Assembly: GCA_937895845.1 (NCBI GenBank)
Contig: CALBLK010000006.1
Location: 23,358 to 87,357 of the forward strand
Length of the DNA: 64,000 bases
Reading direction: 5' to 3'
Source: an uncultured Prevotella sp.
Lineage (GTDB): Bacteria > Bacteroidota > Bacteroidia > Bacteroidales > Bacteroidaceae
Part shown: positions 37,327 through 46,316 of the stretch, in pieces
Position numbering within the stretch: the first letter of the stretch is position 1
How the letters are laid out: every line of letters begins with the position of its first letter
The notes under the pieces: generated by a model
Seen by the model: only the letters and a program-made list of their open reading frames with translations
Database searches by the model: none
What the model was told of the DNA's origin: nothing
Program-made: the position numbers and the translations under genes

Positions 37327-39995
37327 AACACTATATAATAATGTGCAGACTGACAACGACGCTGTGGCGCCACAGCGCGGCCATGGCCGCGCTCACGGCT
37401 CTGCTCGCGGCCTTCGCGCCGGCGGCTACGGCCCAGCAAAAAGTCACCAGCCCGGAAATCTCCTACGCGGGAACGCCGCGCTCGTGCGAGATCGGCGGCA
37501 TCACGGTAAAGGGCGTGAGCGGATACGAGGACAACGTGCTCATCGGACTGTCGGGACTGAGCGTGGGACAGCAGATATCGCTGCCCGGAAGCGAGATAAC
37601 CGAGGCGGTGCGCCGCTACTGGAAGCACGGCCTCTTCTCGAAAGTGGCCATCACGGCCGACTCCATCGTGGGGTCAAAGGCGTACCTGTGCATCCACCTG
37701 GCGCAACGGCCCAGGGTGAGCGCCATCAACTACAGCGGACTCAAGAAGAGCGAGCGCGACGACATGGAGGCCAAGCTGGGCATCATGAAGGGGAGCCAGA
37801 TCACACCCAACATGATTGACCGGGCCAAGATCCTGGCCAAGAGGTACTTTGACGAGAAAGGCTACAAGAACGCGGAGGTCAGCATCACACAGCGCGATGA
37901 CGTGACGGGCACGAACCAGGTGATCCTGGACGTGGACGTCGACAAGAAGTCGAAGATGAAGATAAGGCACATCTTCATCGAGGGCAACAGCCAGCTGAAG
38001 ACCTCGAAAATCAAGGGCGGACTGTTCCGCAAGGGCGTGCTCACCAAGATGAACGAGGCGGGACGCCTCGGCTCGTTCCTCAAGTCGAAGAAGTTTACCG
38101 CCGAACGCTACAAGACGGCCAAGCAGGACTTGGTGACCAAGTACAACGAACTGGGATTCAGGGATATGGCCATCGTCAAGGACAGCGTGTGGAACAACGA
38201 CGAGAAGCACGTGAACATCCTCATCCGGCTGGAAGAGGGCGACAGGTACCATATCCGCAACATCAGCTGGGTGGGCAACACGGTGGTGACCACGGAGTAC
38301 CTCAACGGGCTGCTGGGCATGAAGCGCGGCGACGTGTACAACCAGACACTGCTGGACAAGCGGCTCAAGAGCGACGACGACGCCGTGGGCAACTACTACT
38401 GGAACAACGGCTACGTGTTCTCGCACATCGACCCGGTGGAGGTGAACATCGAGAACGACTCGGTAGACCTGGAGATGCGGGTGACCGAGGGGCCGCAGGC
38501 GCGCCTGAGCCACGTGCGCATCTATGGCAACGACAGGCTCTACGAGGAGGTGGTGCGCCGCGAGCTGCGCACCAAGCCGGGCGACCTCTTCTCGAAGGAG
38601 GCGCTGATGCGCTCGGCGCGCGACATCGCCTCGATGGGCTACTTCGACCCCGAGAAGGTGTCGCCCGACGTGAAGCCGAACTACGAGGACGGCACGGTGG
38701 ACATCAACTGGAACCTGGAGCAGAAGTCGAACGACCAGGTGGAGTTCTCGCTGGGATGGGGCCAGACGGGCGTCATCGGGCGCGTGTCGCTCAAGCTCAA
38801 CAACTTCTCCATGCGCAACCTCTTCGGCAAGAACAAGATGCACCGCGGCATCATGCCAGTGGGCGACGGCGAGCAGCTGGCGCTGAGCGCGCAGACCAAC
38901 GGCACCTACTACCAGAGCTACTCGATGAGCTACGCGGCGCCGTGGTTCGGCGGCAAGCGCCCCAACGCGTTCAACGTGGGCGCGTTCTACTCGAAGCAGA
39001 CGGACGTGAACAGCAGCTACTACAACAGCAGCTGGATGAACAACTACTACAGCTACTACGGCGGCTACGGCAGCTACAACAACTACTACAACAACTACGA
39101 CAGCTACCTGGACGACGACAAGTACGTGCAGATGCTGGGATTCTCCGTGGGATGGGGCAAGCGCCTGCGCTGGCCCGACGACTTCTTCCAGCTCTCGCTC
39201 TCGCTGTCCTACCAGCGGTACATGCTGCGCGACTGGCGCTACTTCATCATCTCGAACGGAAACTGCAACAACGTGAACCTGGGCATCACCCTGTCGCGCA
39301 ACAGCACGGACAACCAGCTGTTCCCCAGGAGCGGCTCGGAGTTCACGGCCTCGGTGACGCTCACGCCGCCATGGTCGGCATGGGACGGCAAGGACTACGC
39401 CAACCTGGCCACCGACTACAACTCGGCCACGTATGACGACGAGCAGCAGGAGAAGTACCGGTGGATAGAGTACCACAAGTGGAAGCTGAAGAACCGCACG
39501 TTCACCGCACTGACAAGCGGTGCCAAGTGCCTGGTGCTGATGACCCGCGTAGAGGTGGGGCTGCTGGGAAGCTACAACAAGCACAAGAAGTCGCCGTTCG
39601 AAACGTTCTACGTGGGCGGCGACGGCATGAGCGGCTACTCGTCGAGCTACGCCCAGGAGACCATCGGACTGCGCGGCTACGAGAACGGCTCGCTCACGCC
39701 CTACTCGTCGCCAGGCTACGCCTACGACCGCTTCACCATGGAGCTGCGCTACCCGTTCATGCTGGGCAACACCACCATCTACGGACTCGGCTTCCTCGAG
39801 GGCGGCAACGCATGGACGGAGACCAAGAACTTCAACCCCTTCGACATGAAACGCTCGGCGGGCGTGGGCGTGCGCATCTTCCTGCCGATGGTGGGCCTCA
39901 TGGGCATCGACTGGGCCTACGGCTTTGACAAGGCGCTCTCGACAGGCTCCAAGGGCGGCAGCCAGTTCCACTTCATCCTGGGACAGGAGTTCTGA
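37323..39995 (+). CDS. bamA: Outer membrane protein assembly factor BamA
   Basis: An 890-residue Omp85 protein: a signal peptide (to about residue 38, ATAQQ), five POTRA domains (about 45-460; ITVKGVSGYEDNVLIGLSG begins the first) and a 16-strand barrel ending FHFILGQEF. The lid-loop motif appears as GLRGYENGSLTPY (the usual (V/I)RG(Y/F)). Unusual is a low-complexity loop at about residues 563-600 with a dozen tyrosines and many asparagines within about 32 residues. It inserts outer membrane proteins. It overlaps uppS by four bases and is followed by skp-like genes. Confidence 0.96.
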   Translation: MKHYIIMCRLTTTLWRHSAAMAALTALLAAFAPAATAQQKVTSPEISYAGTPRSCEIGGITVKGVSGYEDNVLIGLSGLSVGQQISLPGSEITEAVRRYWKHGLFSKVAITADSIVGSKAYLCIHLAQRPRVSAINYSGLKKSERDDMEAKLGIMKGSQITPNMIDRAKILAKRYFDEKGYKNAEVSITQRDDVTGTNQVILDVDVDKKSKMKIRHIFIEGNSQLKTSKIKGGLFRKGVLTKMNEAGRLGSFLKSKKFTAERYKTAKQDLVTKYNELGFRDMAIVKDSVWNNDEKHVNILIRLEEGDRYHIRNISWVGNTVVTTEYLNGLLGMKRGDVYNQTLLDKRLKSDDDAVGNYYWNNGYVFSHIDPVEVNIENDSVDLEMRVTEGPQARLSHVRIYGNDRLYEEVVRRELRTKPGDLFSKEALMRSARDIASMGYFDPEKVSPDVKPNYEDGTVDINWNLEQKSNDQVEFSLGWGQTGVIGRVSLKLNNFSMRNLFGKNKMHRGIMPVGDGEQLALSAQTNGTYYQSYSMSYAAPWFGGKRPNAFNVGAFYSKQTDVNSSYYNSSWMNNYYSYYGGYGSYNNYYNNYDSYLDDDKYVQMLGFSVGWGKRLRWPDDFFQLSLSLSYQRYMLRDWRYFIISNGNCNNVNLGITLSRNSTDNQLFPRSGSEFTASVTLTPPWSAWDGKDYANLATDYNSATYDDEQQEKYRWIEYHKWKLKNRTFTALTSGAKCLVLMTRVEVGLLGSYNKHKKSPFETFYVGGDGMSGYSSSYAQETIGLRGYENGSLTPYSSPGYAYDRFTMELRYPFMLGNTTIYGLGFLEGGNAWTETKNFNPFDMKRSAGVGVRIFLPMVGLMGIDWAYGFDKALSTGSKGGSQFHFILGQEF

Positions 39996-40042
39996 CCCGG
40001 AGCAGCGGCATGAACGAAAGATTGCAGACAAAGAAAGTCAAA

Positions 40043-40564
40043 ATGCAGACTATGAGAAAGATGATTATCCTGCTGATGGCACTCGTAGCGGGCGCCACAG
40101 CCAACGCACAGAAGTTCGCCCTGGTTGACATGGAATACATCCTGAAGAACATTCCGGCCTACGAACGCGCCAACGAGCAGCTCAACCAGGTGTCGAAGAA
40201 ATGGCAGGCCGAGGTGGAGGCGCTCTCGCTCGAGGCGCAGACACTCTACAAGAACTACCAGAACGAGGTGGTGTTCCTCTCGCAGGAGCAGAAAAAGGCC
40301 CGGCAAGACGCCATCATGGAAAAGGAGAAGCAGGCCGCGGAGCTGAAGAAGAAGTACTTCGGGCCCGAGGGCGAGCTCTTCAAGAAGCGCACCAGCCTGA
40401 TGGCGCCCATACAGGACGAGATCTACAACGCGGTGAAGGACATCGCCGACCTGCGCGGCTACCAGCTCGTGCTCGACCGCGCCAGCGACGCCGGCATCAT
40501 CTTCGGCAGCCCGAAGGTGGACATCTCGAACGAGGTGCTCGACAAGCTGGGCTACGGAAGATAG
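40043..40564 (+). CDS. OmpH/Skp family periplasmic chaperone (first of three)
   Basis: A 173-residue exported protein: signal peptide ending TANAQ, then KFALVDMEYILKNIPAYERANEQL and a long coiled-coil of about 100 residues (KKARQDAIMEKEKQAAELKKKYF), followed by QLVLDRASDAGIIF. This is the Skp/OmpH fold of a trimer with tentacle helices that holds unfolded outer membrane proteins. It lies 47 bases downstream of bamA. Alternative start: the ATG at 40052. Confidence 0.9.
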   Translation: MQTMRKMIILLMALVAGATANAQKFALVDMEYILKNIPAYERANEQLNQVSKKWQAEVEALSLEAQTLYKNYQNEVVFLSQEQKKARQDAIMEKEKQAAELKKKYFGPEGELFKKRTSLMAPIQDEIYNAVKDIADLRGYQLVLDRASDAGIIFGSPKVDISNEVLDKLGYGR

Positions 40565-40727
40565 GCCCGGCAGCCGGGGCGGCTGCCAACGACAGCTCCG
40601 AAGAAGCGGCCAGCGGCGACTGCGGGCAAGCAGCCGGCGGCTGCCGGAAGCGTGCGCCCCACGAGACAAAGAGACAACACTTGACGATGAGAAGACAACA
40701 TTTATCAATATCAAAAAAGAAAGAACG

Positions 40728-41225
40728 ATGAAAAAATTGCTTTTAATGCTTTTCCTCTGCGCACCGGTGGCCGGCTTCGCACAGAAGTTCGGACACGTGA
40801 ACGCACAGGAGGTGATGCAGGCCATGCCAGAGTTTGTCAAGGCCAAGACCGAGATTGACGCGCTGCAGCAGCAGTACGAGGCAGACCTGAAGAGCATGCG
40901 CGAGGAGTTTGAAAAGAAGGCCAAGGACTACGAGGCCAACGCCAAGACACTGCCAGAGAACATCAAGCAGCGCCGCGAGCAGGAACTCGCTGAGATGCAG
41001 CAGAAGATCCAGCAGAGCTTCCAGGACAACCAGCAGGCCCTGTCAAAGGCATCGCAGGAGAAGATGCAGCTCATCACCACCAAGGTGATTGACGCCATCA
41101 AGGCCGTGGGACAGGCCGGTGGCTATGTGTACATCCTCGACACCAACAGCGGCGTGCCCTATATCAGCACCACGCTCAGCACCGACGTGACCGCACAGGT
41201 CAAGGCCAAGCTGGGCCTGAAGTAG
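40728..41225 (+). CDS. OmpH/Skp family periplasmic chaperone (second of three)
   Basis: A 165-residue exported protein: signal peptide MKKLLLMLFLCAPVAGFAQ, then KFGHVNAQEVMQAMPEF, coiled-coil (about 40-105) and the C-terminal VYILDTNSGVPYIS. It has the same architecture as the preceding gene but the sequences have diverged, so the duplication is old. The two-gene ompH pair after bamA is common in Bacteroidales. Confidence 0.92.
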   Translation: MKKLLLMLFLCAPVAGFAQKFGHVNAQEVMQAMPEFVKAKTEIDALQQQYEADLKSMREEFEKKAKDYEANAKTLPENIKQRREQELAEMQQKIQQSFQDNQQALSKASQEKMQLITTKVIDAIKAVGQAGGYVYILDTNSGVPYISTTLSTDVTAQVKAKLGLK

Positions 41226-41343
41226 GCCGCGGCAGCGCAGGACGGCAAGGGAGAGGGGGCCGCAGGGCGCAACGCCGGCGCGCACCCGCCCCCAAGCCGG
41301 GCCTGAACCCATCACTCACCATTCACACTAAACCTCACCGAGA

Positions 41344-41925
41344 ATGAAACGCACCGTTATTTTCCTGTTCGCACTGCTCGCACTCGCAGCCAAGGCACAG
41401 ACAGGAGCCACAGACAGGGCGCAGGCCGGGCCGGCAGACAAGGCGCAGTCGCCAGACCAAGGGCAGCAGGCAGCCCCCACACTCAGATTTGGCTACCTGA
41501 GCTACGGCAACGCCCTGAAGGCCATGCCCGAATATGCAGAGGCCCGGAAGAACCTGGCGCTGCTGGAAGAGAAGTATGACGCGGAGGCGCAACGGGTGGA
41601 AAAGGAGTTCAACGTGAAGTACGAGGAGTTCCTGGAGGGCCAGCGCGACTTTCCGAAAAGCATCCTGGAGAAACGCCAGATGGAACTGCAGGAGCTGATG
41701 GACAAGAACATCGCCTTCAAGGAAGAGAGCCGGCGGCTGCTCAGGCAGGCCGAGGAGGAGGCCATGGCCCCCATACACGCCCGGCTGGGACAGCTGCTGA
41801 AGCTTGTGGCTGAAGACAGGCGCCTGGCCTTCATCATCAACACCGACAACCACGCATGCCCCTACATAAGCCCCGGGCAGGGGGAGAACCTGGACGGCAT
41901 CGTAAAGGCCACACTGGCCAAGTAG
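41344..41925 (+). CDS. OmpH/Skp family protein (third of three)
   Basis: A 193-residue exported protein with a signal peptide (MKRTVIFLFALLALAAKAQ). Between the signal peptide and the Skp domain (from about residue 47, LRFGYLSYGNALKAMPEY) is a 27-residue low-complexity linker with repeated DRAQ/DKAQ units. The coiled-coil (about 60-150) and the end IINTDNHACPYISPGQ match the second gene. Its last codon is three bases before murI, so the two are co-transcribed. Confidence 0.88.
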   Translation: MKRTVIFLFALLALAAKAQTGATDRAQAGPADKAQSPDQGQQAAPTLRFGYLSYGNALKAMPEYAEARKNLALLEEKYDAEAQRVEKEFNVKYEEFLEGQRDFPKSILEKRQMELQELMDKNIAFKEESRRLLRQAEEEAMAPIHARLGQLLKLVAEDRRLAFIINTDNHACPYISPGQGENLDGIVKATLAK

Positions 41926-41928
41926 CCT

Positions 41929-42762
41929 ATGCTCAGCACCGACCCCGGCCCCATCGGCATCTTCGACTCCGGCTACGGAGGGCTCACCATCCTGCACGGC
42001 ATCAAGCAGCTGCTGCCGCAGTACGACTACCTCTACCTTGGTGACAACGCCCGCGCGCCCTACGGCCCGCGCTCGTTCGACGTGGTCTACGAGTTCACAC
42101 GGCAGGCGGTGATGAGACTCTTCAAGGAGGGCTGCCAGCTGGTGATACTGGGCTGCAACACGGCCTCGGCCAAGGCGCTGCGCACCATCCAGCAGAACGA
42201 CCTGCCCAAAACAGACCCCAAGCGCCGCGTGCTGGGCATCATCCGCCCCACGGCGGAGGTGATCGGCAAGCTGACCAAGAGCCGGCACGTGGGTGTGCTG
42301 GCCACCGAGGGCACCATCAAGAGCGAGAGCTACACCCTGGAGATACAGAAGCTCTACCCCGACATCAAGGTGAGCGGCGTGGCGTGCCCGTTCTGGGTGC
42401 CGCTGGTCGAGTACAACGAGGCCGACAGCCCCGGCGCCGACTACTTCGTCAAGAAGCGCATAGACCAGCTCATGGCACTTGACCCGGCCATCGACACCAT
42501 CATCCTGGGCTGCACGCACTACCCCATCCTGATGCCGAAAATCATGAAATACGTGCCGCGCGGCGTGCGCATCGTCCCGCAGGGCGACTATGTGGCCGGC
42601 AGCCTGGCCACCTATTTCAAGAACCACCCGGACATGGAGGCGCGCTGCTCGAGGGGGGGCGCCGTGCGCTACCTCACCACCGAGAACCCGGACAAGTTCC
42701 GCGAGTCGGCACAGATGTTCCTCCACGAGCACGTGGAGGTAGAGAGCATCTCACTGGGCTGA
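41929..42762 (+). CDS. murI: Glutamate racemase
   Basis: A 277-residue cofactor-independent racemase that makes D-glutamate for peptidoglycan. The two catalytic cysteines are in VILGCNTASAKALR (about residue 74) and IILGCTHYPILMP (about residue 190); IGIFDSGYGGLT is the N-terminal signature and YLGDNARAPYG the substrate loop. It follows the third skp gene closely, linking outer membrane assembly to wall-precursor synthesis. Confidence 0.95.
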   Translation: MLSTDPGPIGIFDSGYGGLTILHGIKQLLPQYDYLYLGDNARAPYGPRSFDVVYEFTRQAVMRLFKEGCQLVILGCNTASAKALRTIQQNDLPKTDPKRRVLGIIRPTAEVIGKLTKSRHVGVLATEGTIKSESYTLEIQKLYPDIKVSGVACPFWVPLVEYNEADSPGADYFVKKRIDQLMALDPAIDTIILGCTHYPILMPKIMKYVPRGVRIVPQGDYVAGSLATYFKNHPDMEARCSRGGAVRYLTTENPDKFRESAQMFLHEHVEVESISLG

Positions 42763-42901
42763 CGCGCGCAGGCGCACAGGGCCTGAGGCGCCGAGGCGGC
42801 CACGACGGCGGTTGCACTGACTTGGCATAAGCAGCGGACCGCCAGAGGTGCCGAGGCGCGCCCAATGCAGACAACTAACCAGTTTAAAACAGCAACATAC
42901 A

Positions 42902-43747
42902 ATGAAGACAAATTATGAAATTCGCTATGCAGCCCATCCCAAGGATGCAAAGAGTTATGACACAACGCGGATACGCCATGACTTTCTGATAGAGAAGGTG
43001 TTTGCCGCCGACGAGGTCAACATGGTCTACTCCATGTACGACAGGATGGTGGTTGGCGGTGCCATGCCCGTGAACGAGGAGCTGAAGCTCGAGGCCATCG
43101 ACCCGCTGAAGGCCGACCATTTCACCACGCGGCGCGAGGTGGGCATCTTCAACGTGGGCCAGGGCGAGGGCACAGTCAAGGTGGGCGGCGAGACGTTCAC
43201 CCTCGGGTTCAAGGAGGCCCTCTACGTGGGCCGCGGCGACCGCGACGTGGTGTTCGCCTCGAAAGACAGCGCCAAGCCGGCCAAGTTCTACTTCAACTCC
43301 ACCACAGCCCACGCCGTGTACCCCTGCAAGAAAGTGACCAAGGCCGACGCCGTGGTGGCCCACATGGGTTCGCTGGAGATGAGCAACGAGCGCAACATCA
43401 ACAAGATGATTGTCAACCAGGTGCTCCCCACCTGCCAGCTGCAGATGGGCATGACCGAGCTGGCCACCGGAAGCGTGTGGAACACGATGCCGGCCCATGT
43501 GCACAGCCGCCGCATGGAGGCCTACTTCTACTTCGAAGTGCCCGAGGAGCAGGCCGTGTGCCACTTCATGGGCGAGGTGAACGAGACACGCCACATCTGG
43601 ATGAAAGGCGACCAGGCGGTGATTTCGCCCGAGTGGAGCATCCACAGCGCAGCAGCCACCCACAACTATACGTTCATCTGGGGCATGGGAGGCGAGAACC
43701 TGGACTACGGCGACCAAGACTTCTCAAAAATAACAGACCTTAAATAA
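42902..43747 (+). CDS. kduI: 5-keto-4-deoxyuronate isomerase
   Basis: A 281-residue cupin-type, zinc-dependent isomerase that converts 5-keto-4-deoxyuronate (from pectin or glycosaminoglycan disaccharides) to 2,5-diketo-3-deoxygluconate. The metal site is seen as PAHVHSRRMEAYFYFE, with the later SPEWSIHSAAATHNYTFIWGMGGEN. The start at 42902 gives the usual family N-terminus; the frame extending to 42848 is not conserved-looking. It forms an operon with kduD 58 bases downstream. Confidence 0.96.
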   Translation: MKTNYEIRYAAHPKDAKSYDTTRIRHDFLIEKVFAADEVNMVYSMYDRMVVGGAMPVNEELKLEAIDPLKADHFTTRREVGIFNVGQGEGTVKVGGETFTLGFKEALYVGRGDRDVVFASKDSAKPAKFYFNSTTAHAVYPCKKVTKADAVVAHMGSLEMSNERNINKMIVNQVLPTCQLQMGMTELATGSVWNTMPAHVHSRRMEAYFYFEVPEEQAVCHFMGEVNETRHIWMKGDQAVISPEWSIHSAAATHNYTFIWGMGGENLDYGDQDFSKITDLK

Positions 43748-43805
43748 AACGCCAGCCCCCACCCCCAGGCCGGGGGCGGGGGAAACTAAAACAACAAGCA
43801 AAATT

Positions 43806-44609
43806 ATGACAAACCTGTTTTCATTGGAGGGAAAGAACGCCTGGATTACCGGCGCTTCCTACGGAATCGGCTTCAACATCGCCAAGGCGTTTGTTGCCGC
43901 CGGGGTGAAGAACATCATTTTCAACGACATCAACGAGGCCGCACTCGAGCGCGGACTGGCCAACTACAAGGAGGCCGGCATCACCAACGTGAAGGGCTAT
44001 GTGTGCGACGTGACCAAGGAGGACGATGTCAAGGCGCTCGTGGAGACCATCCACAAGGAGGTGGGCCAGATTGACATTCTGGTGAACAACGCCGGCATCA
44101 TCAAGCGCATCCCCATGCACGAGATGAAGCGCGCGGAGTTCCAGCAGGTCATCGACGTCGACCTGGTGGCGCCGTTCATCGTGTCGTCGGCCGTGCTGCC
44201 CGAGATGATGGAGCGCCGCGAGGGCAAGATCATCAACATCTGCTCGATGATGAGCGAGCTGGGCCGCGAGACGGTGTCGGCCTATGCAGCGGCCAAGGGC
44301 GGGCTGAAGATGCTCACACGCAACATCTGCTCGGAGTACGGCGGCTACAACATCCAGTGCAACGGCATCGGCCCGGGCTACATCGCCACGCCGCAGACGG
44401 CTCCGCTCCGCGAGAGACAGCCTGACGGCAGCCGCCACCCGTTCGACCTGTTCATCTGCGCCAAGACACCGGCAGGACGCTGGCTCGACCCCTCCGAGCT
44501 GGGCGGCCCGGCAGTGTTCCTGGCCTCTCACGCCTCAGACGCTGTCAACGGCCACATCCTCTATGTTGACGGCGGCATCCTGGCCTACATAGGCAAGCAG
44601 CCGCAATAA
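43806..44609 (+). CDS. kduD: 2-deoxy-D-gluconate 3-dehydrogenase (short-chain dehydrogenase)
   Basis: A 267-residue SDR enzyme reducing 2,5-diketo-3-deoxygluconate to 2-keto-3-deoxygluconate. The Rossmann motif is TGASYGIGFNIAKAF, the structural motif NNAGIIKR, and the catalytic Tyr-Lys pair is in SAYAAAKGGLK with the Ser in ICSMMSELG. Directly follows kduI and completes the two-step uronate conversion; lyases and transporters are not in the window. Confidence 0.95.
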   Translation: MTNLFSLEGKNAWITGASYGIGFNIAKAFVAAGVKNIIFNDINEAALERGLANYKEAGITNVKGYVCDVTKEDDVKALVETIHKEVGQIDILVNNAGIIKRIPMHEMKRAEFQQVIDVDLVAPFIVSSAVLPEMMERREGKIINICSMMSELGRETVSAYAAAKGGLKMLTRNICSEYGGYNIQCNGIGPGYIATPQTAPLRERQPDGSRHPFDLFICAKTPAGRWLDPSELGGPAVFLASHASDAVNGHILYVDGGILAYIGKQPQ

Positions 44610-44647
44610 GGGAGAAGGTGCCCCGGCGCCCGACACCCTGGACAGCA

Positions 44648-44691
44648 AGCCCCCGCAGACTTCCGTGAGAACGGAGCCTGCGGGGGCTTTC
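44648..44691 (+). terminator. Intrinsic terminator of kduI-kduD
   Basis: An 11-bp outer stem (44648-44658 with 44678-44688) and an inner TCCGT/ACGGA stem with a GAGA loop, followed by TTTC. Confidence 0.75.
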
Positions 44692-44890
44692 ACTTGTCCG
44701 GGCCGGCCACCGGACCGATACCTGTTTGGAATAAAAAGGCCTTGCCGCCGCCTGGGGCGGCGCACGGCAGCCCGGACACAAAAAGGGCGCGCACCAGCCC
44801 TGACAAGGAGCTGCCACGCGCCTAAAGCCTATCTGAGGGATTCAGAAACAGCTGCAGCGGCCTTCACAGTCCGCCATATGCACAACCTGT

Positions 44891-45163
44891 TCAGTTCAGA
44901 GCGCCTTCAAGCTCAGCACCGGCCTTGAACTTGGCCACCTTCTTGGCAGCAATCTGAATCTTCGCCTTGGTGGCGGGGTTGATACCCTCACGGGCGGGAC
45001 GCTCGTTCACGCTGAATGTGCCAAAGCCTACCAGGGCAATCTTGTCACCGGCAACGAGGGCGTCCTTGATGGCGCCAACAGTTGCGTCAAGCGCCTTCTT
45101 GGCATCGGCCTTTGACAGCCCCGAACCGGCGGCAATCTTCTCAATCAATTCTGTCTTGTTCAT
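44891..45163 (-). CDS. hup: HU-family DNA-binding protein
   Basis: A 90-residue histone-like protein that bends and compacts DNA. It has MNKTELIEKIAAGSGLS at the start and the arm motif GFGTFSVNERPAREGINPAT, with the conserved intercalating Pro in the NPAT region. Length is exactly the HU norm. Single-gene unit with a perfect consensus promoter 59 bases upstream, divergent from the rhomboid gene. The gene_symbol is generic because hup paralogues cannot be told apart. Confidence 0.96.
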   Translation of the reverse strand: MNKTELIEKIAAGSGLSKADAKKALDATVGAIKDALVAGDKIALVGFGTFSVNERPAREGINPATKAKIQIAAKKVAKFKAGAELEGALN

Positions 45164-45221
45164 AATCGCTTTTTGATTTAAATATTAGTGAATCTGTGAA
45201 TTTATCGGCACTTTGCATTGG

Positions 45222-45252
45222 CAAATATAGTTCAAACAATCAAGACGGCAAA
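45222..45252 (-). promoter_or_regulatory. Bacteroidota promoter for hup
   Basis: On the minus strand TTTG (45252-45249), exactly 19 bases, TATATTTG (45229-45222). Perfect consensus. Confidence 0.85.
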
Positions 45253-45386
45253 TAAAAAAGTAGAAAAAGTGCGATTTTTGTTGAATTTTAGTCCCTCGGA
45301 GACCGCAAACAGGCCGTTTGACAGATATTTTTCGTAATTTTGCCCCCGATAACGTTATTCAACCCACATCATAGGAGACCGCAAAT

Positions 45387-46316
45387 ATGCGCATTATTCC
45401 GGCAGTCACAAAGAACCTGCTCATCATCAACGTGTTATTATTCATAGCCTCCTGGCTGTTCGAGTCAAGAGGGATTGACCTCAACGCATGGGGAGGCCTG
45501 CACTTCTTCCTTGCCAGCGACTTCCACCTTTACCAGCTGCTCACCTACCTGTTCCTCCACGGCAGTTTCCAGCACGTGTTCTTCAACATGTTCGCCCTGT
45601 GGATGTTCGGCAGCGTGATTGAGCGCTGCTGGGGCCCGCGCAAGTTCCTCTTCTTCTACCTGTCGTGCGGCGTGGGCGCCGGCCTCACCCAGGAGCTTGC
45701 CCAGCTGGTCTCGTTCATGCTCATCATCTCGCCCGAGAGCGGCTCGCTCGGGCTGCCGGACATCGTGAACATAGGCCACGCCTACTCGGCCGAGCTCAAC
45801 AGCTGGACCACCATCGGGGCCTCGGGCGCAGTCTACGGCGTGCTGCTGGCCTTCGGCATGCTGTTCCCCGACGAGCGCATGTTCATCTTCCCCATCCCCA
45901 TCCCCATCAAGGCCAAGTGGTTCATCACGTTCTACGTGGCGCTCGAGCTCATCATGGCACTCGCCTCGCCGGGCGACGGCGTGGCCCACACCGCCCACCT
46001 TGGCGGCATGCTCTTCGCCTTCTTGATGATACGCTACTGGCAGCGCCACCCGTCAGACACCTTTGGCAGCAGCGCGGGGCGCCAGTTCTTTGACAGCATG
46101 AGGCGCAACTTCGAGCGCCGCAGCAGCCGGCACAGCAACCCCCACATGCACGCGCAGCAGGGCGGCGCCAAGGAGAAAGACTGGGAGTACAACGCCCGCA
46201 AGAAAGCCAGCCAGGAGGAGGTGGACCGCATACTCGACAAGATACGCCGCTCGGGCTACGACAGTCTGACCAAGGAGGAGAAGAAGACGCTTTTCGACAG
46301 CAGCAACAATGATTAG
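45387..46316 (+). CDS. Rhomboid family intramembrane serine protease
   Basis: A 309-residue membrane protein with six transmembrane helices in the first 215 residues. The catalytic Ser is in IGASGAVYG (about residue 150) and the His in GVAHTAHLGGMLFA (about residue 202); HVFFNMFALWMFG is the conserved helix-2 region. A basic, His-rich linker and a C-terminal helical domain (about 265-309, QEEVDRILDKIRRSGYDSL) follow. A TAATTTTG element (45335-45342) and AGGAGA precede the start. It overlaps the next gene by eight bases. Confidence 0.92.
   Translation: MRIIPAVTKNLLIINVLLFIASWLFESRGIDLNAWGGLHFFLASDFHLYQLLTYLFLHGSFQHVFFNMFALWMFGSVIERCWGPRKFLFFYLSCGVGAGLTQELAQLVSFMLIISPESGSLGLPDIVNIGHAYSAELNSWTTIGASGAVYGVLLAFGMLFPDERMFIFPIPIPIKAKWFITFYVALELIMALASPGDGVAHTAHLGGMLFAFLMIRYWQRHPSDTFGSSAGRQFFDSMRRNFERRSSRHSNPHMHAQQGGAKEKDWEYNARKKASQEEVDRILDKIRRSGYDSLTKEEKKTLFDSSNND

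Noticed and set aside
39010..39120. CRISPR or tandem DNA repeat at the TAC/AAC-rich stretch
   Set aside because: It lies in frame within bamA and reads as a Tyr/Asn-rich loop; there are no regular repeat-spacer units.
37674..40031. A 785-codon open frame on the minus strand across bamA
   Set aside because: Shadow of bamA; no signature and typical reverse-frame composition.
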